The notes: a model not told the origin generated them from the sequence alone. Positions 43,891-53,058 are shown, numbered from the stretch's first letter. The stretch: DNA of 64,000 nt from Pseudomonas chlororaphis (GCF_003731765.1 NZ_MOAL01000009.1:62001-126000), one strand, 5' to 3'. Program-made: numbers and translations.

Positions 43891-43920
43891 ACTATAGGAA
43901 TGCGCCCACCACACCGTCAA
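43891..43920 (-). promoter_or_regulatory. Main promoter of the dcw operon (Pmra)
   Basis: TTGACG-N18-TATAGT on the minus strand, a good sigma-70 promoter, ending directly before the MraZ repeats. The leader to the mraZ GTG is about 70 bases. Confidence 0.75.
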
Positions 43921-44125
43921 GGCGCGCAGCGACGGAAAAGCCTTATAGATCGGAGATTTAGGAGACTAAAAAGAGGGATAACAAGAATTTGCGGAGGGTT
44001 TTGACCTAATAACTTCATCCAGCTCATGAAGCTGCATCACGAAGTTAAAGTAGTTTGTTAAGAGTAAGATTTTTTCGGTATTACAAAAACGCTTCTGCTA
44101 TTGAATCAAGCAGGGAGGGAAAAGG
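43921..44125. other. AT-rich spacer between rnpB and the mra promoter
   Basis: About 200 bases with low GC compared with the neighbours and no supported gene. CTTCAT-N7-ATGAAG forms a small inverted repeat near 44013. It may hold upstream promoter (UP) sequence for the dcw operon and the 3' processing region of rnpB. Confidence 0.4.
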
Positions 44126-44478
44126 TGGAGAGTCGATCTGTAAGCCGGGTTCTGTCGAGGACAGTCATTCCTCTACGATGGCCATCACTGGACATCTTTA
44201 GCAACCTACCCGGTTCCAGCGCGGGCCACGCCTTGGAACCCTATTTGGTCTTGCTCCGAGTGGGGTTTACCTAGCCACGAACTGTTGCCAGACGTGCGGT
44301 GCGCTCTTACCGCACCTTTTCACCCTTACCGGCACCGAAGTGCTTAGGCGGTTATTTTCTGTGGCACTTTCCGTAGGCTCACGCCCCCCAGGCATTACCT
44401 GGCACTCCGCCCTATGGAGCCCGGACTTTCCTCCCCCCCCTAATTTTCATAGAGGGCAGCGACTGTCCAATCGACTCT
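44126..44478 (-). ncRNA. rnpB: RNase P RNA (M1 RNA, bacterial type A)
   Basis: Catalytic RNA that trims tRNA 5' leaders. Read on the minus strand it begins AGAGTCGATTGGACAGTCGC, contains the universally conserved GAGGAAAGTCCGGGCTCC and GGTAAGGGTGAAA stretches and the J/L segments near AGAGCGCACCG, and ends CAGAACCCGGCTTACAGATC followed by GACTCTCC; the ends pair to make helix P1. The length of about 353 nt fits pseudomonads. Exact ends are estimated to a few bases. It lies between rsmI and the dcw cluster. Confidence 0.97.
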
Positions 44479-44551
44479 CCGCCGCGCAGGTTAACGGCAG
44501 AGAGGCGGAAGAACAAGCGCTAAAAGCCTTTTGCCACTTTGCCGCCACCCT

Positions 44552-45424
44552 TTACTCGGCTTTCTGTTTATCCAGTGCGACCTGGTAGAGGACATTCTTG
44601 CGCTCACCGGTAATTTCCGCTGTCAGCGCCGCCGCCCGCTTGAGCGGCATCTCCTTTAATAACAGATCGAGAATGCGCATCGCCTCGCCACTGACCGCTT
44701 CATCGCTCTGTGGAGCTGTCCAACCTGCGACCAGCACAACGCACTCACCCCGTTGTTGATTGCTGTCGGACTCGACGAACTCGCGCAGCTGCGAAAGAGG
44801 CAAGCCTTTGAGGGTTTCAAACGTCTTGGTCAGCTCCCGGGCCAGCAACGCCGGGCGCTCGCCACCAAACACCCACTCCATATCCTGCAGGCACTCGAGA
44901 ATACGGTGCGGCGCTTCGTAGAAAATCAGCGTGCGCGGCTCTTCCTTTACAAGCTCCAGACGCGCACGACGTCCCACCGCCTTGGCCGGCAAAAAGCCCT
45001 CGAAGATAAAACGGTCCGACGGCAGCCCTGCCGCCGACAACGCAGCAATCAAGGCACAGGCACCGGGCACCGGCACCACATTGATGCCTGCTGCGCGCGC
45101 CTGGCGAACCAAGTGATAACCGGGATCGGAAATCAGCGGCGTGCCCGCATCGGAGATCAAGGCCACGTTATCGCCCGCCAGCAGCCGCGTGATGAAGCGA
45201 CTGCCTTCATCTCGCTCGTTATGCTCATGACAGGCTGCAAGCGGAGTGGAAATACCGAAATGCTGTAACAACCGCTGGGAGTGACGCGTGTCTTCCGCAG
45301 CAATCAGGGCGACTTCCCGCAGCAACTTCAGTGCACGGGCACTGATGTCATCCAGGTTGCCGATAGGCGTCGCCACCACATAAAGCGAGCCCGCAGCTGA
45401 ATTCAAAGGACCTGGAGCAGTCAA
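44552..45424 (-). CDS. rsmI: 16S rRNA (cytidine-1402-2'-O) methyltransferase RsmI
   Basis: Tetrapyrrole-methylase-fold enzyme that methylates the ribose of C1402, the base of which RsmH modifies. The signature SLYVVATPIGNLDDISARAL is near the N terminus, with GTPLISDPGYHLVRQA further in. I choose the TTG at 45424: GAGGTG stands 5 bases before it and it gives the usual short N terminus (290 aa). The open frame goes on 41 codons upstream to an ATG, but that extension has no family match. Confidence 0.92.
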   Translation of the reverse strand: MTAPGPLNSAAGSLYVVATPIGNLDDISARALKLLREVALIAAEDTRHSQRLLQHFGISTPLAACHEHNERDEGSRFITRLLAGDNVALISDAGTPLISDPGYHLVRQARAAGINVVPVPGACALIAALSAAGLPSDRFIFEGFLPAKAVGRRARLELVKEEPRTLIFYEAPHRILECLQDMEWVFGGERPALLARELTKTFETLKGLPLSQLREFVESDSNQQRGECVVLVAGWTAPQSDEAVSGEAMRILDLLLKEMPLKRAAALTAEITGERKNVLYQVALDKQKAE

Positions 45425-45643
45425 AGCGCACACCTCATGAACGACAAAAGCGCCATTGTAACGCGTCAAGGCGCTCAGAATAGTCACCGCTAACAGCCTT
45501 TGGATCGGCATAACGCGCCCCGTCCCGACGAGCTGTAACATTTCCACGACCTAAATAAACGGTTTATCGCCACTAACATCGCGCCCCGGTCGACGCTTGG
45601 GTACAATCCCGGGCTAATTTGATCGAGTATCAGGAACACTTAC

Positions 45644-47455
45644 ATGATCGCTTGCTTGCGGCTGCTCTTTGCCCTTTGCCTGGCTACCCTTTTGGTGGCT
45701 TGCGCCAGCTCGCCCTCCTCCAGCCTTGGCGAACTTCCACGGACTCCGGATGCCAGTATCGAGCAGTTGCTTGAACAGGCCGCCAATAGCAAAACCCCTG
45801 ACCAGGCTGCCCTGCTGCGCCTGAGCGCTGCCGACATGGCTTACCGCCAAGGCAACGCGGGCCGCGCTGGACAAATTCTCCAACAAGTTCCAATGGAGTC
45901 CCTCAAGCCAGGCCAACAGGTCTTCGCCAGCACTCTGGCTGCCGAATTGGCCATGGTGCGCAACCAGCCAAAAGCCGCACTGACCGCGCTCAGCCACCCC
46001 AGCCTGCAACGGCTGAATGAATTGCCGGCCGACCAGCAGGTACGTACCGGGGCCGTGCATGCACGCGCATTTGAAGCCGACGGCCAGACCCTGGCTGCCG
46101 CGCGCGAACGCATTTTCATTGCACCGATGCTGACAGGCGACGCTGCGAGCAAGAACCACGAGGCCATCTGGGCCCTGATTGCCGCACTGCCGATCGACCA
46201 ACTGCAACCTGCCGGCAGCGACGACCTTGCCGGCTGGATGAGCCTGGCCCTGGCGGTCAAATCCGCCGGCACTCTGGAACAACAGCAAGCTGCCATCGAC
46301 AACTGGCGCACGCAAAACCCAAAACACCCAGCCGCTGTTCAACTGCCACTGCCACTGACCCAGCTCAAGCAACTGGCCAGCCAGCCGTTGTCGAAAATCG
46401 CCCTGCTGCTGCCGCAAGACGGCCCACTGGCGTCGGTTTCCAAGGCCCTGCGCGAAGGCTTCATGGCGGCGCACTACCAGGCTCAACAAGCAGGACAGAA
46501 GCCACCCAGCATCGAGTTCTATGACAGCTCGCGCCTGACGTCCCTGGACGACTTCTACAGCAAGGCCCAGGCCGCCGGCGTACAACTGGTAATCGGCCCA
46601 CTGGAGAAGAACCAAGTCAAACAGCTGGCCGCCCGCCCCCAGTTGCCTATCACCACCCTGGCACTGAACTACAGCGAAGGCGAACAAGGCCCGGCCCAAC
46701 TCTTCCAGTTTGGCTTGGCACCCGAGGACGAGGCCCGCGAAGTCTCGCGTCGCGCTCGTGCCGACGGCCTGCATCGTGCAGCGATCATGATCTCCAAAGG
46801 TGAGCGAGGCGATCGCATGGTCAAGGCCTTCCGCCAGGATTGGGAAGCCAACGGCGGCAGCATCATCGACATCGTTCGCGTCGACCAGCCCGTAGCCCTG
46901 GCCCAGCAAATCGCCGACATGTTCCACCTGCGTCAGAGCGAAGGGCGCGCCAAGAGCCTGCAAAGCACCGTAGGCACACAAGTGGCCGCACAGCCGTCGA
47001 GACGCCAGGACATCGAGTTCATCTTCCTCGACGCCACACCGCAACAAGCCCAGCAGATCAAGCCGACACTGAACTTCCAGTACGCAGGCGATGTGCCGGT
47101 GTATGCCACTTCCCAGGTGTTCAGCGCCAGCGGCGACCAGAATCAGTACAACGACATGAACGGCGTACGCTTCTGCGAAACCCCGTGGCTGCTGGACGCC
47201 AATGACCCACTGCGCAAACAGGTTGCAGCGCAATGGCCGGCAGCCGGTGGCAGCCTGGGCCGCCTGTATGCCCTGGGTATCGACGCCTATCGCCTGGCCC
47301 CCCGCATCGGCCAACTCAAGGCCTTGCCGGACAGCCGCGTGGAAGGGGTGACCGGCAGCCTGAGCATGAGCCCAAGCCGTCGCGTTGAGCGCCAATTGCC
47401 ATGGGCACAGTTCGTCAGCGGCCAGGTGACTCGCCTGCCCGACACGCCGCGCTGA
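45644..47455 (+). CDS. lpoA: Penicillin-binding protein activator LpoA
   Basis: Outer membrane lipoprotein that activates PBP1a from the outside. The 603-aa protein has a lipoprotein signal (lipobox LLVACAS), an N-terminal helical TPR-like domain and a C-terminal domain with the fold of periplasmic binding proteins (KIALLLPQDGPLASVSKALREGFMAAHYQA). Divergent from rsmI, and the first gene of an operon with yraN, the SIS protein and the BON lipoprotein, the same order as in many gamma-proteobacteria. Confidence 0.94.
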   Translation: MIACLRLLFALCLATLLVACASSPSSSLGELPRTPDASIEQLLEQAANSKTPDQAALLRLSAADMAYRQGNAGRAGQILQQVPMESLKPGQQVFASTLAAELAMVRNQPKAALTALSHPSLQRLNELPADQQVRTGAVHARAFEADGQTLAAARERIFIAPMLTGDAASKNHEAIWALIAALPIDQLQPAGSDDLAGWMSLALAVKSAGTLEQQQAAIDNWRTQNPKHPAAVQLPLPLTQLKQLASQPLSKIALLLPQDGPLASVSKALREGFMAAHYQAQQAGQKPPSIEFYDSSRLTSLDDFYSKAQAAGVQLVIGPLEKNQVKQLAARPQLPITTLALNYSEGEQGPAQLFQFGLAPEDEAREVSRRARADGLHRAAIMISKGERGDRMVKAFRQDWEANGGSIIDIVRVDQPVALAQQIADMFHLRQSEGRAKSLQSTVGTQVAAQPSRRQDIEFIFLDATPQQAQQIKPTLNFQYAGDVPVYATSQVFSASGDQNQYNDMNGVRFCETPWLLDANDPLRKQVAAQWPAAGGSLGRLYALGIDAYRLAPRIGQLKALPDSRVEGVTGSLSMSPSRRVERQLPWAQFVSGQVTRLPDTPR

Positions 47456-47826
47456 TGCTCCAAGGATCACGCTTGCAAAGCGGTCGAGATGCCGAAAGCC
47501 AAGCGCTGCGGTATCTCGAGCAACAGGGGCTGCGCCTGCTGGCGCAGAACTGGTTGTGCAAAGGCGGCGAGCTTGATCTGGTCATGCTGGACGGCGATAC
47601 AGTAGTATTCGTCGAAGTCCGCTACAGACAACACACGCAATGGGGTGGCGCGCTCGGCAGCATCGACGGGCGCAAGCGGCAAAAACTGATTTTCGCCGCG
47701 CAGTCTTTTCTGCAACGCGAGTCGCGCTGGTCCAACCACCCTTGCCGCTTCGACGTGATCGCCATAGAAAAAGCCCCTGGCGCAGAACCTCACTTGAACT
47801 GGCTACGCAATGCCTTTGACAGCTGA
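47455..47826 (+). CDS. YraN family (UPF0102) nuclease-like protein
   Basis: A 123-aa protein with the restriction-endonuclease-like core of the YraN family: Gln/Glu at the start, then GGELDLVMLDGDTVVFVEVRYR (E-x-D, EVR where many members have EVK). The ATG shares a base with the lpoA stop (TGATG). The biological role in pseudomonads is unknown; a DNA-processing function is inferred from the fold only. Confidence 0.9.
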   Translation: MLQGSRLQSGRDAESQALRYLEQQGLRLLAQNWLCKGGELDLVMLDGDTVVFVEVRYRQHTQWGGALGSIDGRKRQKLIFAAQSFLQRESRWSNHPCRFDVIAIEKAPGAEPHLNWLRNAFDS

Positions 47827-47930
47827 TCAAGGCGCTCAGGCAGAGCCCATTTTCACTTAACACTTTTGCTCTTTGCTTTGCGGGCTGCACATTTTTGTGC
47901 CAAAAAGCCGCGCTACTTAAGGTCACACAG

Positions 47931-48524
47931 ATGGACATGCAATCCCGAATTCGCCAGCTTTTTCAGGCCAGTATCGACACCAAGCAACAGGCGATGGACG
48001 TACTTGCACCGCACATCGAGCAAGCCAGCCAGGTGATGGTCAACGCCCTGCTCAACGAAGGCAAAATGCTTTCCTGCGGCAACGGCGGCTCCGCCGGAGA
48101 CGCTCAGCACTTTTCCTCGGAGCTGCTCAATCGCTTTGAACGTGAGCGCCCGAGCTTGCCAGCCATCGCATTGACGACCGACAGTTCGACGATCACCTCA
48201 ATCGCCAATGACTACAGCTACAACGAAGTCTTCTCCAAGCAGATCCGCGCCCTGGGCCAACCCGGGGACGTGTTGCTGGCGATTTCAACCAGTGGCAACT
48301 CGGCGAACATTATTCAAGCGATCCAGGCCGCACATGATCGCGAAATGGTTGTCGTAGCATTGACCGGACGCGATGGCGGCGGCATGGCCTCGCTGCTGCT
48401 ACCCGAAGATGTCGAGATTCGCGTACCGGCCAACGTCACCGCACGTATCCAGGAAGTCCACCTGCTGGCGATCCACTGCCTCTGCGACTTGATCGACAGC
48501 CAACTGTTCGGGAGTGAAGAATGA
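47931..48524 (+). CDS. SIS-domain protein, GmhA/DiaA family
   Basis: A 197-aa single SIS-domain sugar-phosphate protein (SCGNGGSAGDAQHFSSELLNRF; AISTSGNSANIIQA). The family contains phosphoheptose isomerase GmhA, which makes the first heptose intermediate of LPS, and the DnaA-binding regulator DiaA. Its place between yraN and the yraP-like BON gene is that of E. coli diaA, but in Pseudomonas such genes are often annotated gmhA; sequence alone does not settle it. A 104-base gap separates it from yraN; its stop overlaps the next start (ATGA). Confidence 0.88.
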   Translation: MDMQSRIRQLFQASIDTKQQAMDVLAPHIEQASQVMVNALLNEGKMLSCGNGGSAGDAQHFSSELLNRFERERPSLPAIALTTDSSTITSIANDYSYNEVFSKQIRALGQPGDVLLAISTSGNSANIIQAIQAAHDREMVVVALTGRDGGGMASLLLPEDVEIRVPANVTARIQEVHLLAIHCLCDLIDSQLFGSEE

Positions 48525-49102
48525 CCGTTAATCGCCTCAGCCTACTGGCTTTGACCTTGTGCCTTGGTATCAGCGGGTGCAGCTCGGTGATCACCGCGAG
48601 CCGTGACACACCCATCGAGGACGACCGTGGTACCCGCACCTTCGGCAGCAAGATCGATGACTCACTGATCAAGACCAAGGTCGAAGTCAACGTCGCCAAA
48701 GCCGCCACCGACTTGAGCAACGGCGCGTCGCGCATCGGCGTGACCAGCTTCAACGGCGTGGTACTGCTGGTCGGGCAAACTCCGCGCGAGGACCTCAAGG
48801 CCCAGGCCGAGCAAGCGGCGAGCACCGTGCAGCGCGTGAAGAAGGTGCATAACGAACTGCAAGTCATGGAGCCCATCACCTTGCTGGCAATCAGCAACGA
48901 CTCCTTGCTGACCACCAAGATCAAGGCCCAGATGCTGACCGACTCCAACATCCCCGGCTCGCGAATCAAGGTCATCACCGAAAACGGCATCGTTTACCTG
49001 ATGGGCCTGGTGACCCAGCAGGAAGCCAACCTGGCGAGCAATGCGGTACAGGGTGTTTCCGGGGTCCAGAAGATTGTGAAAGTGTTCGAATACATCGACT
49101 GA
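48521..49102 (+). CDS. BON-domain outer membrane lipoprotein (DolP/YraP-like)
   Basis: A 193-aa lipoprotein (lipobox LGISGCSS) with two BON domains (about 45-115 and 125-190; VGVTSFNGVVLLVGQTPRED and IKVITENGIVYLMGLVTQQE). DolP of E. coli binds anionic lipids at division sites and supports outer membrane integrity. It is the last gene of the lpoA operon and is followed by a strong terminator. Confidence 0.93.
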   Translation: MTVNRLSLLALTLCLGISGCSSVITASRDTPIEDDRGTRTFGSKIDDSLIKTKVEVNVAKAATDLSNGASRIGVTSFNGVVLLVGQTPREDLKAQAEQAASTVQRVKKVHNELQVMEPITLLAISNDSLLTTKIKAQMLTDSNIPGSRIKVITENGIVYLMGLVTQQEANLASNAVQGVSGVQKIVKVFEYID

Positions 49103-49123
49103 CACGGCACAAACGACAGGCAT

Positions 49124-49154
49124 AAAAAAGGCGATCCATCGGATCGCCTTTTTT
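49124..49154. terminator. Bidirectional terminator between the BON lipoprotein gene and sspB
   Basis: AAAAAAGGCGATCC and GGATCGCCTTTTTT are perfectly complementary around ATC, so it works for both convergent genes. Confidence 0.93.
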
Positions 49155-49155
49155 A

Positions 49156-49575
49156 TTACTTCACTACCTTCAGGCTTGGCCGACCGCTGGGGCGCGGTGG
49201 CTCGCTATCAGGTGGCGGGACATCATCTTCCTGATCGATCTCATCATCACCCTCGTCATCCAGGGGCGACTCCAGATCAAAGACCATACCCTGACCATTC
49301 TCCCGAGCGTAAATGCCCAGGATCGCAGCTATGGGCACGTGCAGGCTATGAGGCACGCCACCAAAGCGCCCCTCAAAGGTCACCGCATCGTTATCCATGT
49401 GCAAATGGCGCACAGCGCTCGGCGAGATGTTCAAGACGATCTGCCCATCACTGGCAAACCCCTGAGGCACCTGCACAGCCGGATAGTCGGAATTGACCAG
49501 CATGTGCGGGGTGCAATCGTTATCCACAATCCACTCATAGAGCGCGCGGACCAAATAAGGTCGACTGGAGTTCAT
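49156..49575 (-). CDS. sspB: ClpXP protease specificity-enhancing factor SspB
   Basis: Adaptor that delivers ssrA-tagged peptides to ClpXP. The 139-aa protein has the ordered substrate-binding domain (RPYLVRALYEWIVDNDCTPHMLV, characteristic), an acidic linker (about 110-128, DDEGDDEIDQEDD) and the C-terminal ClpX-binding tail RPSLKVVK. It lies 16 bases after sspA. Confidence 0.96.
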   Translation of the reverse strand: MNSSRPYLVRALYEWIVDNDCTPHMLVNSDYPAVQVPQGFASDGQIVLNISPSAVRHLHMDNDAVTFEGRFGGVPHSLHVPIAAILGIYARENGQGMVFDLESPLDDEGDDEIDQEDDVPPPDSEPPRPSGRPSLKVVK

Positions 49576-49591
49576 AGCGGCTCCTTAAGCC

Positions 49592-50209
49592 TTAGCGCAT
49601 ATCACGTTCGACGCCAGACAGACTCGCCTGGAAAGCCTCACGCGCAAATTGGCGCTCCATATAATCAAGCAACGGCTTGGCTGGCCGTGGCAATTCAATA
49701 CCCAGAATCGGCAATCTCCAGAGTATGGGCAGTAGGCAGCAATCCACCAGGCTTTGTTCCTCACTGAGGAAAAACGGCTTCTCGGCAAACAAGGGAGAAA
49801 CCCCCGTCAGACTTTCCCGCAGCTCTTTACGAGCCAGCACGCGGGCCGCTTCCTTGGTCCGCGGATCCAGGATCAGATCCACCTGCCCACACCAGTCACG
49901 CTGGATGCGATGAATCAACAGGCGGCTGTTGGCACGCGCCACAGGATAAACCGGCAGTAAAGGCGGATGCGGGTAACGCTCATCCAGATATTCCATCACC
50001 ACGGTCGACTCCCACAACGCCAGGTCACGATCGACCAGGGTGGGGAGACTGCCGTAAGGGTTCACTTCGATCAGTTTCGGCGGCTGACGCCCCGCCTCCA
50101 CACTGATGATCTCGGCGCTGACACCCTTCTCTGCAAGTACGATACGTACTCGGTGGGAATAGTGGTCGGCGGGGTCGGAGTAACAGGCCAACCGATTGGT
50201 CACGCCCAT
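49592..50209 (-). CDS. sspA: Stringent starvation protein A SspA
   Basis: RNA polymerase-associated protein with a glutathione S-transferase fold, 205 aa. The N-terminal SDPADHYSHRVRIVLAEKGV and the surface patch PYGSLPTLVDRDLALWES match the family; catalytic GST residues are not conserved, as is normal. In E. coli and Pseudomonas it modulates transcription in starvation and acid stress. First gene of the sspA-sspB unit, 151 bases after petC. Confidence 0.96.
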   Translation of the reverse strand: MGVTNRLACYSDPADHYSHRVRIVLAEKGVSAEIISVEAGRQPPKLIEVNPYGSLPTLVDRDLALWESTVVMEYLDERYPHPPLLPVYPVARANSRLLIHRIQRDWCGQVDLILDPRTKEAARVLARKELRESLTGVSPLFAEKPFFLSEEQSLVDCCLLPILWRLPILGIELPRPAKPLLDYMERQFAREAFQASLSGVERDMR

Positions 50210-50245
50210 GGCGATCCTCCTCGCTTGTTGAAATTATCGGAAGCA

Positions 50246-50278
50246 GAAAAACGAGCGCGCCCGGAGGGCGCCTCTCGT
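50246..50278 (-). terminator. Terminator of the petABC operon
   Basis: On the minus strand GGCGCCC-tccg-GGGCGCG forms a hairpin followed by CTCGTTTTTC. It is between petC and sspA. Confidence 0.75.
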
Positions 50279-50360
50279 AACGGCTGGATGATCCAGACTC
50301 GCTACACCTTCAGAGACGCCCTGGGGCGCGCGCATTCAACAGCTATTGTTTACAGCTATA

Positions 50361-51143
50361 TCAATGAACGTCTTTCCAGTATTCGCGCTTGAGCAGATAA
50401 GCGAACACGAAGAAAAAGGCCAGATACAGTAACACGTAGGTACCAATACGCTGATGCTGCAGTTTCACTGGGTTGGCCGAATAGGCCAGGAACGTCACCA
50501 GATTCTTGACCTTCTCATCGAACTGCTGCTCGTTGAGGGTCCCGGTTTTCTCCACGATGGTCAGTTGGTCACAGGCCTCGTGAGTCAGCGGCGTACCGGT
50601 CAAGGTGTCGTATTGCTTCTTGCCATCGACCACCGTCTGAACCTGCTTGCAACCCACCACCTGGCGACCTTGCAACCCCACCAACACGTTAGGCATGCCG
50701 ACGTTCGGGAACACCTTGTTATTCACACCCCAAGGGCGCGCCGGGTCTTCATAGAACGACTTCAGGTAACCGTAGAGCCAGTCGGTACCGCGAACACGAG
50801 CCACCAGGGTCAGATCCGGCGGAGCAGCACCGAACCAGGCTTTGGCGTCCGTTGGTTGCATGCCGATATTCATGTGATCGCCAATCTTGGCACCGGTGAA
50901 GACCAGCTTGCTCAGCATCAAGTCATGGGGAATGCCCAGATCATCAGCCACGCGCTCATAGCGCTGGAATTTGGCACTGTGGCAACCCATGCAGTAGTTG
51001 GCGAACGTGCGCGCGCCATCCTGCATCGCAGCCTTGTCGGACAGATCGATATCAATCTTTTCCAGCTCAGGGCCACCATGCTCAGCCGCAAAGGACAACA
51101 CAGGCATAGCCGCAAGAATCAGTACAGCAAATAGCTTTTTCAT
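50361..51143 (-). CDS. petC: Cytochrome c1 of the bc1 complex
   Basis: Covalent-haem subunit of the ubiquinol-cytochrome c reductase. With the start MKKLFAVLILA at 51143 the protein has 260 aa: signal peptide, haem site CMGCH (C51, C54, His55), a periplasmic domain with the PPDL motif, a Met ligand candidate (NVGMPNVL), and a C-terminal helix (IGTYVLLYLAFFFVFAYLL) anchoring it. The longer frame upstream is petB read in another frame. The ATG shares one base with the petB stop. Confidence 0.96.
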   Translation of the reverse strand: MKKLFAVLILAAMPVLSFAAEHGGPELEKIDIDLSDKAAMQDGARTFANYCMGCHSAKFQRYERVADDLGIPHDLMLSKLVFTGAKIGDHMNIGMQPTDAKAWFGAAPPDLTLVARVRGTDWLYGYLKSFYEDPARPWGVNNKVFPNVGMPNVLVGLQGRQVVGCKQVQTVVDGKKQYDTLTGTPLTHEACDQLTIVEKTGTLNEQQFDEKVKNLVTFLAYSANPVKLQHQRIGTYVLLYLAFFFVFAYLLKREYWKDVH

Positions 51144-52354
51144 CAGCCAGTCACCCTTTCCGGAACCGGTTTGGTCTTCTCGAGCCTGGTGTAGAACGGC
51201 ATCAGAATGAAGTAGGCGAAGTACAGGAAGGTGCATACCTGCGACAGCAACGTACGACCCGGAGTCGGCGCCAGAACCCCCAGCACACCCAGGATCACGA
51301 ACGAGATGCAGAACACCACCAACCAGATCTTGCTCAGCCAGCCTTTGTAGCGCATGGACTTGACCGGACTGCGGTCGAGCCAAGGCAGCACGAACAGGAC
51401 AGCGATTGCCGCGCCCATGGCAATAACCCCCAGGAGCTTGTCCGGAACCGCCCGCAGGATCGCGTAGAACGGGGTGAAGTACCAAACCGGGGCGATGTGC
51501 TCAGGCGTTTTGAACGGGTTGGCCTGCTCGAAGTTTGGCTTCTCGAGGAAATAGCCACCCATCTCTGGGAAGAAGAACACGATCGAGCAGAAGATGAACA
51601 GGAACACCACTACGCCGACGATATCTTTCACGGTGTAGTACGGGTGGAAGGCAATGCCGTCCAGCGGGATACCGTTTTCGTCCTTATGCTTCTTGATGTC
51701 GACACCATCCGGGTTGTTCGAACCCACTTCGTGCAACGCCAAGATATGCAAGACCACCAGACCGAGGATCACGATGGGCAAGGCGACAACGTGCAAGGCG
51801 AAGAAGCGGTTCAAGGTGATGCCCGAAATCAGGTAGTCACCACGGATCCACTGAGTCAGGTCGTTGCCGATGACCGGGATCGCACCAAACAGCGAGATAA
51901 TCACCTGGGCGCCCCAGTAGGACATCTGCCCCCACGGCAACAGATAACCCATGAAGGCCTCAGCCATCAGCGCCAGGTAAATCAGCATGCCGAACAGCCA
52001 CACCAGCTCACGAGGCTTCTGGTACGAACCGTAGAGCAGGCCACGGAACATGTGCAGGTAAACCACCACAAAGAACGCTGACGCGCCGGTGGAGTGCAGC
52101 AGACGCAGGATGGCGCCGTACTCGACGTCACGCATGATGTATTCAACGGAAGCGAAAGCCTCTTCCGCCGAAGGGGTGTAGCTCATGGTCAGCCAGACAC
52201 CAGTCACGATCTGGTTGACCAGAACCAACAGCGCCAAGGAGCCAAAGAAGTAGAAGAAGTTGAAGTTCTTCGGAGCGTAATACTTGCTGAGATGGTCTTC
52301 CCACATTTTGGTTGCGGGGAAGCGCGCATCAACCCAATCCATGAACTTGCTCAT
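51143..52354 (-). CDS. petB: Cytochrome b of the bc1 complex
   Basis: The 403-aa quinol-oxidising membrane subunit with eight helices. Four haem histidines occur in the two helices carrying RLLHSTGASAFFVVVYLHMFRG and RFFALHVVALPIVILGLVVLHILALHE, and the Qo-site PEW-type motif appears as PVWYFTPFYAIL. The ATG at 52354 shares a base with the petA stop; a GTG one codon earlier is less likely. Confidence 0.97.
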   Translation of the reverse strand: MSKFMDWVDARFPATKMWEDHLSKYYAPKNFNFFYFFGSLALLVLVNQIVTGVWLTMSYTPSAEEAFASVEYIMRDVEYGAILRLLHSTGASAFFVVVYLHMFRGLLYGSYQKPRELVWLFGMLIYLALMAEAFMGYLLPWGQMSYWGAQVIISLFGAIPVIGNDLTQWIRGDYLISGITLNRFFALHVVALPIVILGLVVLHILALHEVGSNNPDGVDIKKHKDENGIPLDGIAFHPYYTVKDIVGVVVFLFIFCSIVFFFPEMGGYFLEKPNFEQANPFKTPEHIAPVWYFTPFYAILRAVPDKLLGVIAMGAAIAVLFVLPWLDRSPVKSMRYKGWLSKIWLVVFCISFVILGVLGVLAPTPGRTLLSQVCTFLYFAYFILMPFYTRLEKTKPVPERVTG

Positions 52355-52947
52355 CACGCTTTCTCCGTGTCGACGCCAATGACAATGAGGTCATCCGACT
52401 CATAGGAATGCGGGGGTACTGGCAGGTTCAAAGGCGCGGGTTGCGACTTGTAGACGCGGCCAGCCAGATCGTAGTGGGAGCCGTGGCAAGGGCAGAAATA
52501 GCCACCGACCCAGTCCTTGCCCAGATCCGCGGGCGCCACTTCAGGACGGAAGGTTGGAGAACAGCCCAGGTGGGTGCAGATACCGATCAGCAGCAGAATC
52601 TCTGGCTTGATCGAACGCACTTCCGGGTCGACGTAGGTGGGTTGGTCCGAGTTCTTGGAGTTGGGATCAGAGAGCTGGCCCTCGATCTTTTTCAGATTCC
52701 CCAGAATCTCCTCAGTGCGGCGGACGATAAATACCGGCTGACCACGCCACTCAGCAATCATCTGCTGACCTGGGTCGATCTTGCTGATATTCACTTTCAC
52801 CGGAGCACCTGCGGCTTTCGCCTTGGCGCTGGGAAACCATGACCCCACGAACGGGACCGCAGCCCCCACCGCTCCTGCAGCACCCACCACGGATGTGGCT
52901 GCTACCAAGAAGCGACGCCGGCCTGCATTCACGCCGTCATTGCTCAT
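52354..52947 (-). CDS. petA: Rieske iron-sulfur protein of the bc1 complex
   Basis: A 197-aa protein that carries electrons from quinol to cytochrome c1. A Tat-type N terminus (GRRRFLVAATSVVGAAGAVGAAVPF) serves as uncleaved anchor, and the 2Fe-2S ligands sit in CTHLGC and CPCHGSHYD. First gene of petABC; a sigma-70-like promoter lies about 150 bases upstream. Confidence 0.97.
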   Translation of the reverse strand: MSNDGVNAGRRRFLVAATSVVGAAGAVGAAVPFVGSWFPSAKAKAAGAPVKVNISKIDPGQQMIAEWRGQPVFIVRRTEEILGNLKKIEGQLSDPNSKNSDQPTYVDPEVRSIKPEILLLIGICTHLGCSPTFRPEVAPADLGKDWVGGYFCPCHGSHYDLAGRVYKSQPAPLNLPVPPHSYESDDLIVIGVDTEKA

Positions 52948-53058
52948 TCAGTCCTCTCCCATCAGCTTTGTGGCCTGTTAAATCAGGCGTCTACTAAGTA
53001 AAAATCTGAACTTATAAAAATTTTGCCGAATGGTAATGAAAAGCCCCACCTCTGACAA

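Noticed and set aside
44340..44588. 82-codon frame on the plus strand
   Set aside because: It lies on the reverse strand of RNase P RNA, which explains the sequence fully.
45425..45547. N-terminal extension of RsmI by 41 codons
   Set aside because: No family similarity, whereas the TTG at 45424 has a proper ribosome site and gives the usual N terminus.
45614..47470. 618-codon open frame antisense to lpoA
   Set aside because: It mirrors lpoA codon for codon, as often happens in GC-rich genes; the product has no recognisable domain, and lpoA has a full lipoprotein architecture.
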